A DNA stretch of 64,000 nt. It comes from Agarophyton chilense (Eukaryota; Rhodophyta; Florideophyceae; Gracilariales; Gracilariaceae). Under the pieces are notes generated by a model. It made no database searches, had not been told where the DNA came from, and worked only from the letters and a program-made list of their open reading frames with translations. The stretch spans positions 2,542,001 through 2,606,000 of the forward strand of contig JARGXX010000099.1 in the NCBI GenBank assembly GCA_030374765.1, given 5' to 3'. Both the position numbers and the translations under genes were made by a program. Of this stretch, positions 1-9,985 are shown piece by piece (positions within the stretch are counted from its first letter, which is position 1; each line of letters starts with the position of its first letter).

Positions 1-1587
1 ACGGTAGAGACCGGAGTGACACGCGAGAGCGGTTTTATCCTGGTCTTGCTTCCTTACCGGAACTTGCCAGTATCCCCAATTGGCGTACAGGGTTGTAAAA
101 ACGGTGGCTGTGCCCAGCGAGTCAATGTACTCGTCCATTCTTGGGATTGGATACACGTTCTTGACGGTAACGGAATTCAACCGACGGTAGTCGACGCAAA
201 ACCTCCAGGAACCATCGTGCTTTGGAGCCAGTACTACTGGAGAAGCCCACGGCGACTGACCCGGTTCAATGACTCCTGCACGAAGCATTTTATCCACTTG
301 TGCCTTTTCCTCCGCGCGTGCGGCGGGTCCGGCACGGTATGGGTGCTGAGAGATGGGTCGGGTGTCCGGTAGCAAATCAATCCGGTGTTCCGTAGTGGAA
401 ATCTCACCAAGGGAGCCGTCCCACATAGTGGTGAAGTCCCTTAACAGTTCTCGCAATCGATGGCGGTATGACTCCGGGACGTGGGTGAGATCCAGGTCCT
501 CGAGTTCTTGGGCTGGATCGGGGCGGACACCACTCGTTGAAACGGGCTGCGTTCCTGATGTTACAGGTTGAACCACGGGTACCGGTGATGAAACGGGTTC
601 CGAGCTGTCCCCTTCCTTAGAGTGAACAAGTCCGAGAACGTCAGCTGCGGTCAGCTTTTTCGGCACCATAGCGATGGGGTGCGGCATGACGGACCCTATC
701 ACTTGGTTCTTCACCAGATACTGGGGTACAGTCCCTAGATTGGCGATCAGCACGTTAAACGGTTGGTTTGGCTCCACATGTACGATTCCATTCGCAATTG
801 CGACGCTGTGCCTGTCATACAGTGACGACAATGGTTGCAAAACCCTGAGTCCGTGTTGACGGGAGGTTACTTTCACCATCATTTGGGACTAAGGCGGGAC
901 GCACAACGACGCTGCGACGCGGAGCTTATTAGAGTTACGGTTATCCGGTCCAGGTTCCTGTGCTGCCGGTAGCGGGACATGCTTCTTCGTGGCACGCCTA
1001 AGCGGACGACGAACGATCGGTGTGGACGATCCATCCTCCATCTCGACACGCCGTTGGCGAGGGAAGATCGCTTTAACGAAGCGGTCGCAAAAATTGCAAC
1101 CCAAGATGACTGGGGCGGCTAATTTCCGACATACGACGAAGTCGAGTTTCACCACGCGAGCGCCAACGCGGACTACCAGTTCTATGAACCCCACCGTATC
1201 CAACGGTTTGTTGTTTGCGTAAACGACCTCCGGGACGTGGTCGCGGCGGATTCTAGAATGCAATGCAGGCGGTAACACTTTCTCCACGACAAAGTTCGGA
1301 CCGGCCCCGGTGTCTAAGACGGTAATATGTCGCATCATAAACTGGGGTGAAAGGCCAAGGTCAGCATAGACTTTGTAGTTTCTCTTGGCCATCACCAAAA
1401 CTCTATCCGGGAACCGGTTATGAGAAACACGTTTCCACGGACGACGCAGAACACGAAAGTGTTCCGATTTCACGTCATCGACGGCCTCTTTCCTTGAAAG
1501 GATTTTGACCGGGGAGCGAGGCTTGGACGCCTCGGGCGCCGTCGACCTCGACTCTGAGGGCGCCTTTCCTTGAGAGGAGACTCCCAC
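1..1587 (-). pseudogene. Pol (protease and start of RT), left element, broken
   Basis: The protease part (1587-889) has the retropepsin DTGAG site in TVLDTGAGPNFVVE and a later VILGCNFCDRF (the flap/ILG region). An in-frame TAG at 889-891 interrupts the frame where the sister element has Glu; the reading frame then continues through the linker into RT, ending at the window edge around the motif-A region. RT motif A reads FTTLYANWGYWQ: the catalytic Asp seen in the sister element (ALDANWGYWQ) is Tyr here (codon at 87-85). The enzyme encoded here would be inactive. Confidence 0.85.
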
Positions 1588-1589
1588 AT

Positions 1590-3662
1590 TTAGTTTTTCT
1601 GGGCCTGCTCCGCCGGAGGCGGCTGCTCAGGGCGTTGAGCAGGCAACGCCTGGGTACCAGGTCCAGAAGGTTCCGCAGAAGCGGTGGGGTGACCGACCAT
1701 GTCGGTGAGACGGGATTCCGGTGCAGGTACCACTCGAGCTCGGGCCCGAGCTCGGGGAAGCGACACGTGATGTGGAACATCCTTTCGAGCACGGATACAC
1801 GATGCAATCGGACCAGATGCTTTGTCCTCCGGGGAAACGGCCTCGTAATTGACTACGACTTGTGCCCATTCTCGGAGAGGCAACACACATTGTGGAGAAG
1901 TATGGCCTGGTTTGTAGCAGAGATGAAAAATCAGACCAGGAGCCGGTGTTGGATGGCGAAGCTCGGCGAACTTCACCGCGGGGCGGGTATCTCTCCAACC
2001 AGGACGCGAAAAGCGGACATTACCACTCTCGTGTGGGACGCGGGGCGCACGAACGCGACCATTATCCGCATAGAGTAGCGTGTCATCCTCAATCAAGTAT
2101 TGTGACTCGTCCAAGGTTGAGGGTAACTCCGTTGTCGGGATGGAATGAACGTCGCTATGGGCTAGCTGCACGTTATCAAAATCCCTTCGAGAGGCCTGTT
2201 CGTCGAACATCGAAGCTGACGGGGTACCCGGTTGTAACATCAACGCTTTTGTGGACCTAAACCTGGAGCCAGGAGTGCGTGCGCGCAGGGCTTCACCTTC
2301 TGCACGAGCGAACTGTACTAGTTCCAAATAAGTGGCTTTAGGTCTATCTTCTCGACGTCGAGCAACAAGAGTCCGGATCGGCGGGTCCAAACCATCGACA
2401 AACATGGTACAACGCTCTTCAGCGGGGAAAACATTGCCACAGCGGTGGAAGGCCTTGTTAAGGCGCGACGAATAATCGGTTTCCGACTCGCCTGGACGTT
2501 GGCGAGTGTCCCGCAGGGCGCATATAGCCTGCTGAATGGCGGAGTTCGTAGCATACGACCTCAAGAGGTATTGAACTGCTTCAGGCCAGCATGTGACCCA
2601 TCCTTTGGACGCGCGTGATGAACCTCTGACAAAGTGATACTGGTCTTCTGCAAGCCCACGTAAGAAGTACGGTAAGGCAATGTAGGCCTGTCCCTCGTTC
2701 ATTCCAAGGATGTCAGCTTCCGCGACAAAGCGTGCCAAGAAATCCAACACCAATATTGGGTCTTCTCCAGAAAACAACTGGTTTCGTAGTGAGAGCTGCA
2801 TTCGCTTAATGCAGTCCTTCACCCTTCTCCTACCACGTGGTGCACGATCCAAAGAGGAGTCCTCCAAACGGTAGCACCGGTATGATAAGAGCTTCTTAAA
2901 GAGCGAATTGGTCGGTTTCAGCTCCTTCAAACCTGTGTGCTTCCTTCCCTTCGTGCGGGCGCGGATCACATCATGGGTGGCTGTTGACGGCTTAGAGCGT
3001 GAGGAACGCTCAAGCCGAGCGACTTCCACCGATGAATCGGAAGAGTCGGACTCGGAGGATGAGAATTCTGACGGTTCGGGATCCGTGTTCCTTCGCTTCT
3101 TTCGAGCCTGGCGGTTCTCTTCCTTATTTCGCTTGTGGGATACTGCAACCGGCTCGGCGGGATCATTCCCCGACATCAGGGTTTGTTCCAACGTCTCGAG
3201 ACGGCTTCGGACGCGCGAAAACTTGTCCACGACGTCCTTGACAAAGGCCGAGGGCCCACCAAGGGACTCCAGAATCGAGTTCACATCCGCACGGAGGACA
3301 CGGAGGTCCTCAGAAAAATCCTGCGTAGCAGTGTCATTTACCTTCTTGCCAAGGGAATCGAACTCCTCTTCAAGGATGACTTGAGCTTCCCGCATAGAGC
3401 GGAGTTGCTCTTCCACAGCCGCAAGGCTGGGATGGGGGGTGACGTCCCTAGCAGGGGAGAGCATCTGGGCGGCGGCAGACGCCGGTCCTGCTCCACTTGC
3501 TGGGGGTGTCGAATCAGAGACAGGAGGTCTTGAGGTCCTTCCACCTGGCACTCCAGTCGATCCACCGGTATATGACCGTGAACGGACCGGGATACGGGAT
3601 GGTTGCGATGGTTCCGGTGCACCGGTTTGACTCCGCGTCCTCGGACTGTCTTTGGACGACAT
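1590..3662 (-). CDS. Gag polyprotein, left element
   Basis: The frame is open for 691 codons from an ATG at 3662 (the open frame extends upstream to 3755 without a better start). It begins with a Ser/Pro/Arg-rich segment, then a heptad-rich segment, an acidic/basic linker, and a capsid-like retrotransposon gag domain containing ILVLDFLARFVAEADILG and CWPEAVQYLLRSYATN. Near the C-terminus is a zinc-knuckle-like FHLCYKPGHTSPQC. In the sister element the knuckle is a full CX2CX4HX4C; here the first Cys is Phe, so zinc binding is probably lost. Pol follows in the -1 frame, overlapping the gag stop, which suggests that pol was made by frameshifting. Confidence 0.85.
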   Translation of the reverse strand: MSSKDSPRTRSQTGAPEPSQPSRIPVRSRSYTGGSTGVPGGRTSRPPVSDSTPPASGAGPASAAAQMLSPARDVTPHPSLAAVEEQLRSMREAQVILEEEFDSLGKKVNDTATQDFSEDLRVLRADVNSILESLGGPSAFVKDVVDKFSRVRSRLETLEQTLMSGNDPAEPVAVSHKRNKEENRQARKKRRNTDPEPSEFSSSESDSSDSSVEVARLERSSRSKPSTATHDVIRARTKGRKHTGLKELKPTNSLFKKLLSYRCYRLEDSSLDRAPRGRRRVKDCIKRMQLSLRNQLFSGEDPILVLDFLARFVAEADILGMNEGQAYIALPYFLRGLAEDQYHFVRGSSRASKGWVTCWPEAVQYLLRSYATNSAIQQAICALRDTRQRPGESETDYSSRLNKAFHRCGNVFPAEERCTMFVDGLDPPIRTLVARRREDRPKATYLELVQFARAEGEALRARTPGSRFRSTKALMLQPGTPSASMFDEQASRRDFDNVQLAHSDVHSIPTTELPSTLDESQYLIEDDTLLYADNGRVRAPRVPHESGNVRFSRPGWRDTRPAVKFAELRHPTPAPGLIFHLCYKPGHTSPQCVLPLREWAQVVVNYEAVSPEDKASGPIASCIRARKDVPHHVSLPRARARARVVPAPESRLTDMVGHPTASAEPSGPGTQALPAQRPEQPPPAEQAQKN

Positions 3663-3805
3663 GAAATCAGAATCCGTTACACGTGAGTATCCAAACCCGA
3701 TCGGCTTATGGGGCCAAGAACGTTCCTCAAAGAGAGCAACTGAGATGAACCTCAATTTGTGAGTCCTTTTTCCGATTAATCGTGACTGAGTGTGCCCGAC
3801 TCAAA

Positions 3806-3824
3806 CTTCTAAGTCGGGAGACCA
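3806..3824 (-). promoter_or_regulatory. Primer binding site of the left element
   Basis: The minus strand reads TGGTCTCCCGACTTAGAAG three bases inside the LTR. The same 19 bases follow the 5' LTR of the element at 53857. A tRNA 3' end including CCA would pair with it; I could not assign the tRNA. Confidence 0.8.
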
Positions 3825-3827
3825 GTT

Positions 3828-4706
3828 TGTAAGACAGCGCTTGGAGCGGAGATACCACGAAGATGTTCGGGATCTTCCTCTCTTGAGAGACACGCCTTAG
3901 GCAGAGGAGACGTGTCCCAGCGGAGCACAGAAACAGAGCCACTCTGGAAAGGCACGACGAAGTCGGGTGTAAGACCGAGGCCAATCCGGCGGGATATACC
4001 TAGAGTGTTTAGGTGAGCACGGCACAGTCCAGGGTGTGACCAGTACTAGGCGGAGCGTAACCACGACGATTGTTGGAAAAGGAGCGAGGAAACACTCGTA
4101 TGAGGGGGGCGAGCGGGGTGAGTGGTGCCGCCACTCACGAGAGGCAAAAAGAAGAACAAGAGGAAAACGGTGGCGAAACCTTATACAGGGGCGATACTAC
4201 GACAGGTGTCGGCGATTAAATACGAACCCACGGTGGTGGCTGGTTGACAGAGGGGTGGATGAACTAACGTGCATTGGGCGCTCACGCAGTACACGGTGAA
4301 GACGCGCCGAAGGTAAAAAGTTCAGAGCCAAGACTACCTCCCTGGGATCCCAAGAGGGTGTTTACTGGGGAGCAGTGCTCAAACTCCTATGTAGTGTGGC
4401 TCGCGGTCCTTGAAAGAGGGCGCGCGCCCGAAAAATAGACACTAAATAGCGATAGCGTAGCTAAATAAATACTAAAAATTACTAAATAATACTAACCATT
4501 TGGTACAGTCCGGGCCACGTGTGGCACGCCTCGTACTCGAGCGTTGGCGTCCGTGCAGTCCACGTGTTCCACCAGTGTGCCGTTCTGGTCCTAACTGGCC
4601 GTCAGCACGCAATAGCGGTATAGCTTGTCATAGCCCAAGCTATTCCTCAAGCGAGCGAAACCTCTAAGTCCTGCGAAGAAACCCCCTTGAAGGGCATTGT
4701 CCTTGA
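3828..4706 (-). repeat. 5' LTR of the left element
   Basis: The outer limits come from alignment by eye with the solo LTR at 24738-25428 and from the primer binding site. The inner end is ACA followed by three bases and the PBS, exactly as in the element at 53857. The outer end reads TC on the minus strand where the solo copy has TG, so the terminal dinucleotide may be mutated. About 200 bp near 4336-4533, including an AT-rich run with repeated actaaa motifs, is absent from the solo copy. No protein is encoded here. Confidence 0.8.
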
Positions 4707-5005
4707 AGTACCCAACATCCCAATGTTTTCCCATAGTTGTATACATCGATTTTAAAAAACCACCTACAGTCGATTATCCAATCGAGGCTGCCGCACTCTT
4801 TCCGTGGGTTTAAGACAGCAATCTTCGCGACGAAGTGACAAGGCATCCACACGAAAAGGAATGCCCTCGATCGCGGGAAACCTAAAAACTGATCTGCAAT
4901 ATTAGGGGAAACCACCTCAATCACAGTGTTTGGTGGGAGATACCACTCAAGAGAAAGCGCTGTACAACGAAGGATTTAAGTATATTGTGGGGAGCCCATT
5001 ACATC

Positions 5006-5830
5006 CTACCAGTTTGGGACGCGGGGTTGCACTGGATACTCATATGACAGCGGCTGGTACATTGGAACACGCGCATTTGGTGGATACGTGGGGTTTTTGA
5101 GGCGGAAGAGGATGCCGGGCGTGAAAGCAGCTTGGAGGCTTGTCCAACAATAGAGTGTTGGGGCGTAACTGTTTTTCAGGTCAGCAGCTCGACGGTCTTC
5201 CGCCCCTTTAGCCGCCAAAATTCGTTCGGCCTGGGAACCATGTCTCTCCTGTTTCTCCAAATCCATTTTGAAACCGTACGGAACAGTGATAAAATTGTTG
5301 CAATCGTATTAACCGTTCATTTCTGCGATAGCAGTATCGAAGTGCTTGAAGTAGGAGTATTTAACGAAACCATATCGCTTCGATTGGTTAATGTTCGGGT
5401 CCTGCATGAAAAATGGTGATTCTAAAAAGGACCTAAACGGTGAAAAAGCTTCTTGCAATGATCTCCCGTTCAAGTTTTCCACCAAATTTCCGATGAAAAG
5501 GTTTGAATCGACGTATTGGGTGCGACGAACGACGGTGGACGGAGAGATGCGCATTAGTTTTGAATCAAACTGGACAAAATTGAGCCTCTTTGAATCGTAC
5601 AGGGCGTCTAGCGGGGTGTAAAACTAACAAGAACCGTAGCTGAAATGCTCTCCCCTCAACCGATTGCACGAGATATATAAATGACGGACGGAGGGTGGCT
5701 TGGAATATAAGCTCCTGCAAGAGGGTATCTAAAGCATGTCCATGGAATGGTCGTACATTAAAACGGCTGCTGTTTATTCAAGTCCAGCAACACTGGTGCC
5801 GGCAAACGTCGTGGACGTGAGCGGAGAGAA
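5006..5830 (-). pseudogene. SF3B4-like splicing factor, decayed copy
   Basis: On the minus strand a frame reads NLFIGNLVENLNG ... RYGFVKYSYFKHFDTAIAEMNG, a second RRM with the RNP2 and RNP1 positions. It is followed after one in-frame TAA (about 5306-5308) by FITVPYGFK and ERHGSQAERILAAKG. The order and wording match the second RRM and the ERHG-S-AER-LAAQ segment of SF3b subunit 4 (SAP49), a U2 snRNP protein. A Pro/Tyr-rich tail follows to 5006. Upstream (5620-5830) fragments of a first RRM are visible only across several frames. The single nonsense codon in an otherwise continuous frame suggests fairly recent loss, but the N-terminal part is more decayed. It could be a diverged paralogue with unrecognised introns; I prefer pseudogene. 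Confidence 0.65.
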
Positions 5831-6079
5831 GGTCTGTGTCTAAAACAGAGCGTGAAGTTGAAGTGAGAACATTATTAGGAAACTCTCGAAAACTCAATTT
5901 ATGTAAGCTTAAATTTTGAATCAATTCTTCACCCTCAGACTGGGTGAGCTACAGTCGGGAACCTGCTCAAATCCTCTGGTTCGTGAGCGATTTGTACCTC
6001 TGCAAGAACCCTCTGACATACTTCAACCCGGACGTCTTTGCCATAACAGAAACATGGCTAGAACAGACTGCGACATACC

Positions 6080-7171
6080 CCACACTGCGCACTTGCACTT
6101 AGCCCATCTCACAACGAAAACCTTTTCTGTGAAGGGATTTTATTATGAATTTACTCATGCATGTCAAAAATTGGGATGGAATTGTTCCAGAACGAACTAT
6201 GTACAATCCGAGACCTCTATGGACAAAAAGACGGATTTTTTTCCCGTGCTACCGTCTATATATTTCAAAAGCCTGAATGTAACTCACCCGGAAGTAGAAA
6301 AGCAGGAAATCTCACCAGGAGACATAAAGGTGTACATCGCCAGAGGAGAACTTATCTGTGGAATCGTTGACCAGAGGGTTTTAGATACTTCTGCGAATGA
6401 ATTAATTCCCGTTACCTGGAAATAATTTGAACGAAGGGTAACCGACAAGATGATGCCAGAAATTCAGGTTTTAGTATACCGCTACGTTCTGCACAGGTGC
6501 CATTTTATTGGAATTTATGACACCATTGCCGATGGAGATACTATGCGATATTTCTTCCAACCGATCCAGAATGCAAATGATGATGTCAAAAACCTCGTAA
6601 GGAAAGCTCAAGAGAAACAGTTGACCTTACTCCCAGGAAAAGTTGTAATGGAATTTTCGAAACAGAGGTCAACAAAGTACTTAATTGTGCCCGTGATAAG
6701 TCAGATTCTTCCGCTGAAGACTATATATAGAAGTCTAACAACATCAAACGAATGTTAAGCGCTGGAACAAAAGATTCATTCATCAACATTTTCCAAATTT
6801 GTGCGTGCGTGGGCCGTCAGAAGTTTGAGGGCTATCGAATATTTTACGGCTTCAACTGCAGAACCATTCTTCAGTTCGTGCATGATGACATTGGTCTTGA
6901 GAGTCGTGGTTTTGTGGATATCTCCTATTAGTGCGGACTCACTCCTTTGAAGTGTTTCTTTCACGCTTTGGGAAGGCAAGAAGGTCTGATCGATACAGCA
7001 GTGAAAATTTCAGAAACAGGTTATATTCAACGTGGACTAATGAAATCTATGAAAGAAATTATGTTTAGGTATGACGAAACAATGCGGAATTCATGCAATC
7101 ATATTATAGAGTTTCGGTATGAAGTAGATGGAATGGATAAGATATTTCCTGAAAATGACGCCCCAGCTTGC
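6080..7171 (+). pseudogene. RNA polymerase II largest subunit (RPB1), decayed fragment
   Basis: Pieces in changing plus-strand frames follow the RPB1 order: NWDGIVP and PRPLWT (about 6170-6225), SPGDIKVYIARGELICGIVD (6315-6370), GIYDTIADGDTM (6505-6550), VRKAQEKQLTLLPGKVVME (6595-6650), ICACVGRQKFEGYRI (6795-6840), DDIGLESRGFVDISY then a stop (6885-6930), [16 protein letters not shown] and TGYIQRGL (6953-7045), and [17 protein letters not shown] (7045-7095). These lie in the pore, funnel and bridge-helix region, between the active-site domain and the C-terminal half. At least four frameshifts and several stops are needed to read it. No CTD heptads are seen. It lies head-to-head with the SF3B4-like pseudogene. 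Confidence 0.85.
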
Positions 7172-7328
7172 TAAATCTCAAAGTCAGTTTCAGAGGCGGG
7201 AAACCGTTTGCAGTTTTCCAATCCTGTAATTTTCTGCTTTTTTCCCGAGAAGTAAGTAGGGTGATATTTGAATGGCCCGCGGCTGTCGGCTTTAGAACTG
7301 CTTCTACAGATACCGTTGGGAATATCAA

Positions 7329-8297
7329 ATGGTGTTGAAGAGGAAGAGAGCGTCAGGTTCACCGGATGTGCGGGGAGATCGCAAGTCCCAGCGCCGTGAC
7401 TCTGGGAGGGAAATGGGTGGCGCTGGTGGTGGTAGAGAAGGCCCGCCGAGAAGCGGACTAAAGAGTGTGAGAGACGAAAGGGTGTGCGGCGATGGGGGTT
7501 GTTCGGAGGAAACGGTAAGTGAGGAGATTTCCGTGATTTCGAACATTAACAATGGTAAGAAAGCGACACGAAGACGAAACGTAGGCGTTGAGAAGATGCC
7601 CGCAATACAGAATGGAAACCCCAACTTTGTCAGCGTTGGTGCAGTGCGGGGAGGACGTGGAGGTGGTCGGAAGGGCACAATTCCTAGAACTTGGCGTGAT
7701 GGTGTAAAAGAGGTAAGGAAAGCTACTGACCCAGTTATGAAAGAGATTACGCTCGTTGAGACATGTGCAGATGCCATAATTGAGGAGATTGAGGATGAAA
7801 TAATAGGAGACACTGAGGAAGAACGAGAAGGGCAGTCGAGAAGCGGCGCGAACGATTCAGCACGGCTACAGGAGCCACAGGTATTACGAAAAAAAGATCC
7901 GAGACGAATGATAGCAACATCTCACCGTACCATACGAAAGGAAACCGACGTCACATGTTATATTGCGAGGGGAATGAAAGCCAGTACCAGACGCGCAGCT
8001 GATCGCGCAGAGATCACACGTACTGCGGAAGATGAACAGGATGGGACCCCTGTCCGATTAGAAGAGAGGGTGGAGTACGAAGCCAGGGTTGCGAGGAATA
8101 ATTCGCAACGCGAGCAAACCGCTGTAGAAGTAGAGCTCACAAGAGAATCTTCGGGAAGACGAGAAACAGGGCGAGGAAGAAGCACGGCGAACAAGAGGAG
8201 TGAAATACGAGAACTTAGTTGCAGATGGAAGGGAAGAAGGGCCTCGTGTCTTGAGAGAGCGTTTTGTAAGTGCGTCTGGTGGAGAACAGGCGATTGA
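7329..8297 (+). CDS. Arg/Glu-rich hypothetical protein, probably transposon-encoded
   Basis: The frame is open for 322 codons from an ATG. The protein is strongly charged (many Arg and Glu), with a Gly/Arg-rich segment GGRGGGRKG and an acidic patch EEIEDEIIGDTEEE. No domain is recognised. It points away from the RPB1 remnant and toward the broken frame at 8361-9985, with which it may have formed one gene. The purine bias of the plus strand over several kilobases could itself keep this frame open. Confidence 0.35.
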   Translation: MVLKRKRASGSPDVRGDRKSQRRDSGREMGGAGGGREGPPRSGLKSVRDERVCGDGGCSEETVSEEISVISNINNGKKATRRRNVGVEKMPAIQNGNPNFVSVGAVRGGRGGGRKGTIPRTWRDGVKEVRKATDPVMKEITLVETCADAIIEEIEDEIIGDTEEEREGQSRSGANDSARLQEPQVLRKKDPRRMIATSHRTIRKETDVTCYIARGMKASTRRAADRAEITRTAEDEQDGTPVRLEERVEYEARVARNNSQREQTAVEVELTRESSGRRETGRGRSTANKRSEIRELSCRWKGRRASCLERAFCKCVWWRTGD

Positions 8298-8360
8298 CTG
8301 TATAATAGATCGGAGACTGCAGATGGCATGCGTGTTAGAAGAGCGAGAATACTATAGGAA

Positions 8361-9985
8361 ATGGCAGCGAGGACTGCGATGGCTGACCAAAGGAGAGGTC
8401 AAAGCGCAATAGGACGTTCGGTTGCAGAGAACGAGGAAGAGGGTGCAGAGGCTTTGGAGGAGGATGTCAGTATGTTACCACGCAGTGCTTTCGATCAGAA
8501 GGTGAATGTTTTGAAAGGGGAGTTGAGTAAGGTGAGGGATGATTACTTTAGTGTGATGGTGAGTCTGAAGCTGACACAGAAGGAAGTGGATCGCTTGAGG
8601 GGGGAGGTAAGTAGACAGAATATGTTGGTGGAAAGCTTGAGGGAAGCGTTAAACACTCTGAAAAGGGGAGGGAAAGGGTGTGGATCGGAAGAGATGGCGA
8701 AGCGACGTAAGTATGACATTTGAATACAGGAGAGCTTCTATGGGTTTGCACGGTATGTCTATGAAAGGATTCTACATTATGCGAAGCTGGAGACGTCGGA
8801 GCTCTGCTTCAAGACCAAGGTGGTAGCAAGGAATTGGATGAATCGAAGTGAGACGGTGCGAGGGCAAAACGAAGAGAGTATTTTTGTGTTAGGGCCAAAC
8901 GAGATAGTACCGAATTCTCCGTTTCAGGTGTCGACAGAGATGAGGGCGTACACGCCATCATTTCAAGGGGGAGTGATCCGTTGCTGAAATATGTTGTGCG
9001 CATGGAGGTGGAATAGAAACGGTGGGAAGCCATAATGACTGCAGGGAGGAAGGAGGGGTGCGTTGAAGAGGTGAGTGAGGATATTTGTTTAAGACAGCGG
9101 ATGAGACAGACGCTGAGTGATGCGGTAGGGGTAGAAAAGCGGGGTGCGCGTGACCAACTGTTTGAGCTGCCCGGTTATGACTTGCTTTCGCGGCGTGCGA
9201 CGTTGCAGGAGGACACGGAGCTCGGAATGGAATTGAAGAAGCAGATAGAAGAGGCACGAGATAAGTTTTGGGTGGGGAATGAGGATGCCACAAGGAGGCT
9301 ATCGGCATGGCGCAAGTGCCGGGTTGAAGATCTGATGTATTCGGGGTCGAGGGATCTTCCGAATTTCAGAAGATTTGATGATGGAGATCTGTAGTTTAGG
9401 AATGGAGTTGCGGTGGAAGTGCTGCAAGAGTTAATGAGGTACGATGTTAGGACAGAAAAGGACGGGGAGAATCAGTACGTGGATGGGACGGTGATGCATC
9501 GCGCAAGACTGGATGCGTGGATTACTTGCGTTCTTGCGGCGATGGATGTGGAGGTTGGGCGCGGAGGCCAGATGCAATTATTGTTTTCTACTTGGTATGG
9601 TAAGTATTTACCGCTTGCAGTGGAGAAGATTTTGGGGGTGGCTTCGGACCTAGTGAGGGAGAGGAATGGTGTAGCGTTTGAGCATTATGAGTTTCTTGCG
9701 GGGGAAGGGAGGAACGTGGCAAAAAATTCGGAGAGGGTTGCGACGGTGGGAATTTGGATGCCTTCATCTGGGGAGATCTACCTTGCAGTGAAAGAGCAAT
9801 TCTTTGTGGAAACCTTGACGAAACGTCTTGGTGCTGTACTGGATTTCTACGTTAAAGCCTGCAAACTGGAAGAGTCGTATTTTACTCGTTTGCTGAGAGT
9901 GATTGGGAGGGAAGTGGAGAAGCCAATTGGAGAAGAATTGGGAACGATGGGTGTAACACAAGCAGAATTAGGAAACGTGAACTAA
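8361..9985 (+). pseudogene. Coiled-coil and conserved C-terminal segments of a broken transposon-side gene
   Basis: Frame 8361-8723 encodes a coiled coil (VNVLKGELSKVRDDYF ... EVDRLRGEVSRQNMLVESLREALNTL). A second frame from about 8740 runs through VYERILHYAKLETSELCFKTKVV to a stop near 8985. A further stretch (9035-9394 and 9395-9985) is one frame interrupted only by an in-frame TAG at 9392-9394; it contains RARLDAWITCVLAAMDVEV and LPLAVEKILGVASDLVRERNG. I do not recognise the family. The pattern is a multi-domain gene that has lost its frame in at least two places. Its 3' end overlaps the 3' end of the transposase remnant. Confidence 0.5.

Larger units (their letters stand above)
1..4706 (-). 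mobile_element. Ty3/gypsy-type LTR retrotransposon, 5' part (minus strand)
   Basis: Reading the minus strand from 4706 there is an LTR (4706-3828), a primer binding site, a gag frame, a protease frame and the start of reverse transcriptase, which runs off the window at position 1. The order protease then RT directly after gag, and close similarity of gag, protease and RT to the complete element at 53857-63966, place it in the Ty3/gypsy group. Its LTR is unrelated by eye to the LTR of that element, so the two are different families sharing coding regions and primer site. The element is defective: it has a stop in pol, a lost catalytic residue in RT and a lost Cys in the gag zinc knuckle. Confidence 0.9.

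Noticed and set aside
5950-6060. Phrase YFNPDVFAITETWL, like a non-LTR retrotransposon endonuclease
   Set aside because: Too short and isolated; no other endonuclease motif follows, and RPB1 segments start immediately downstream.
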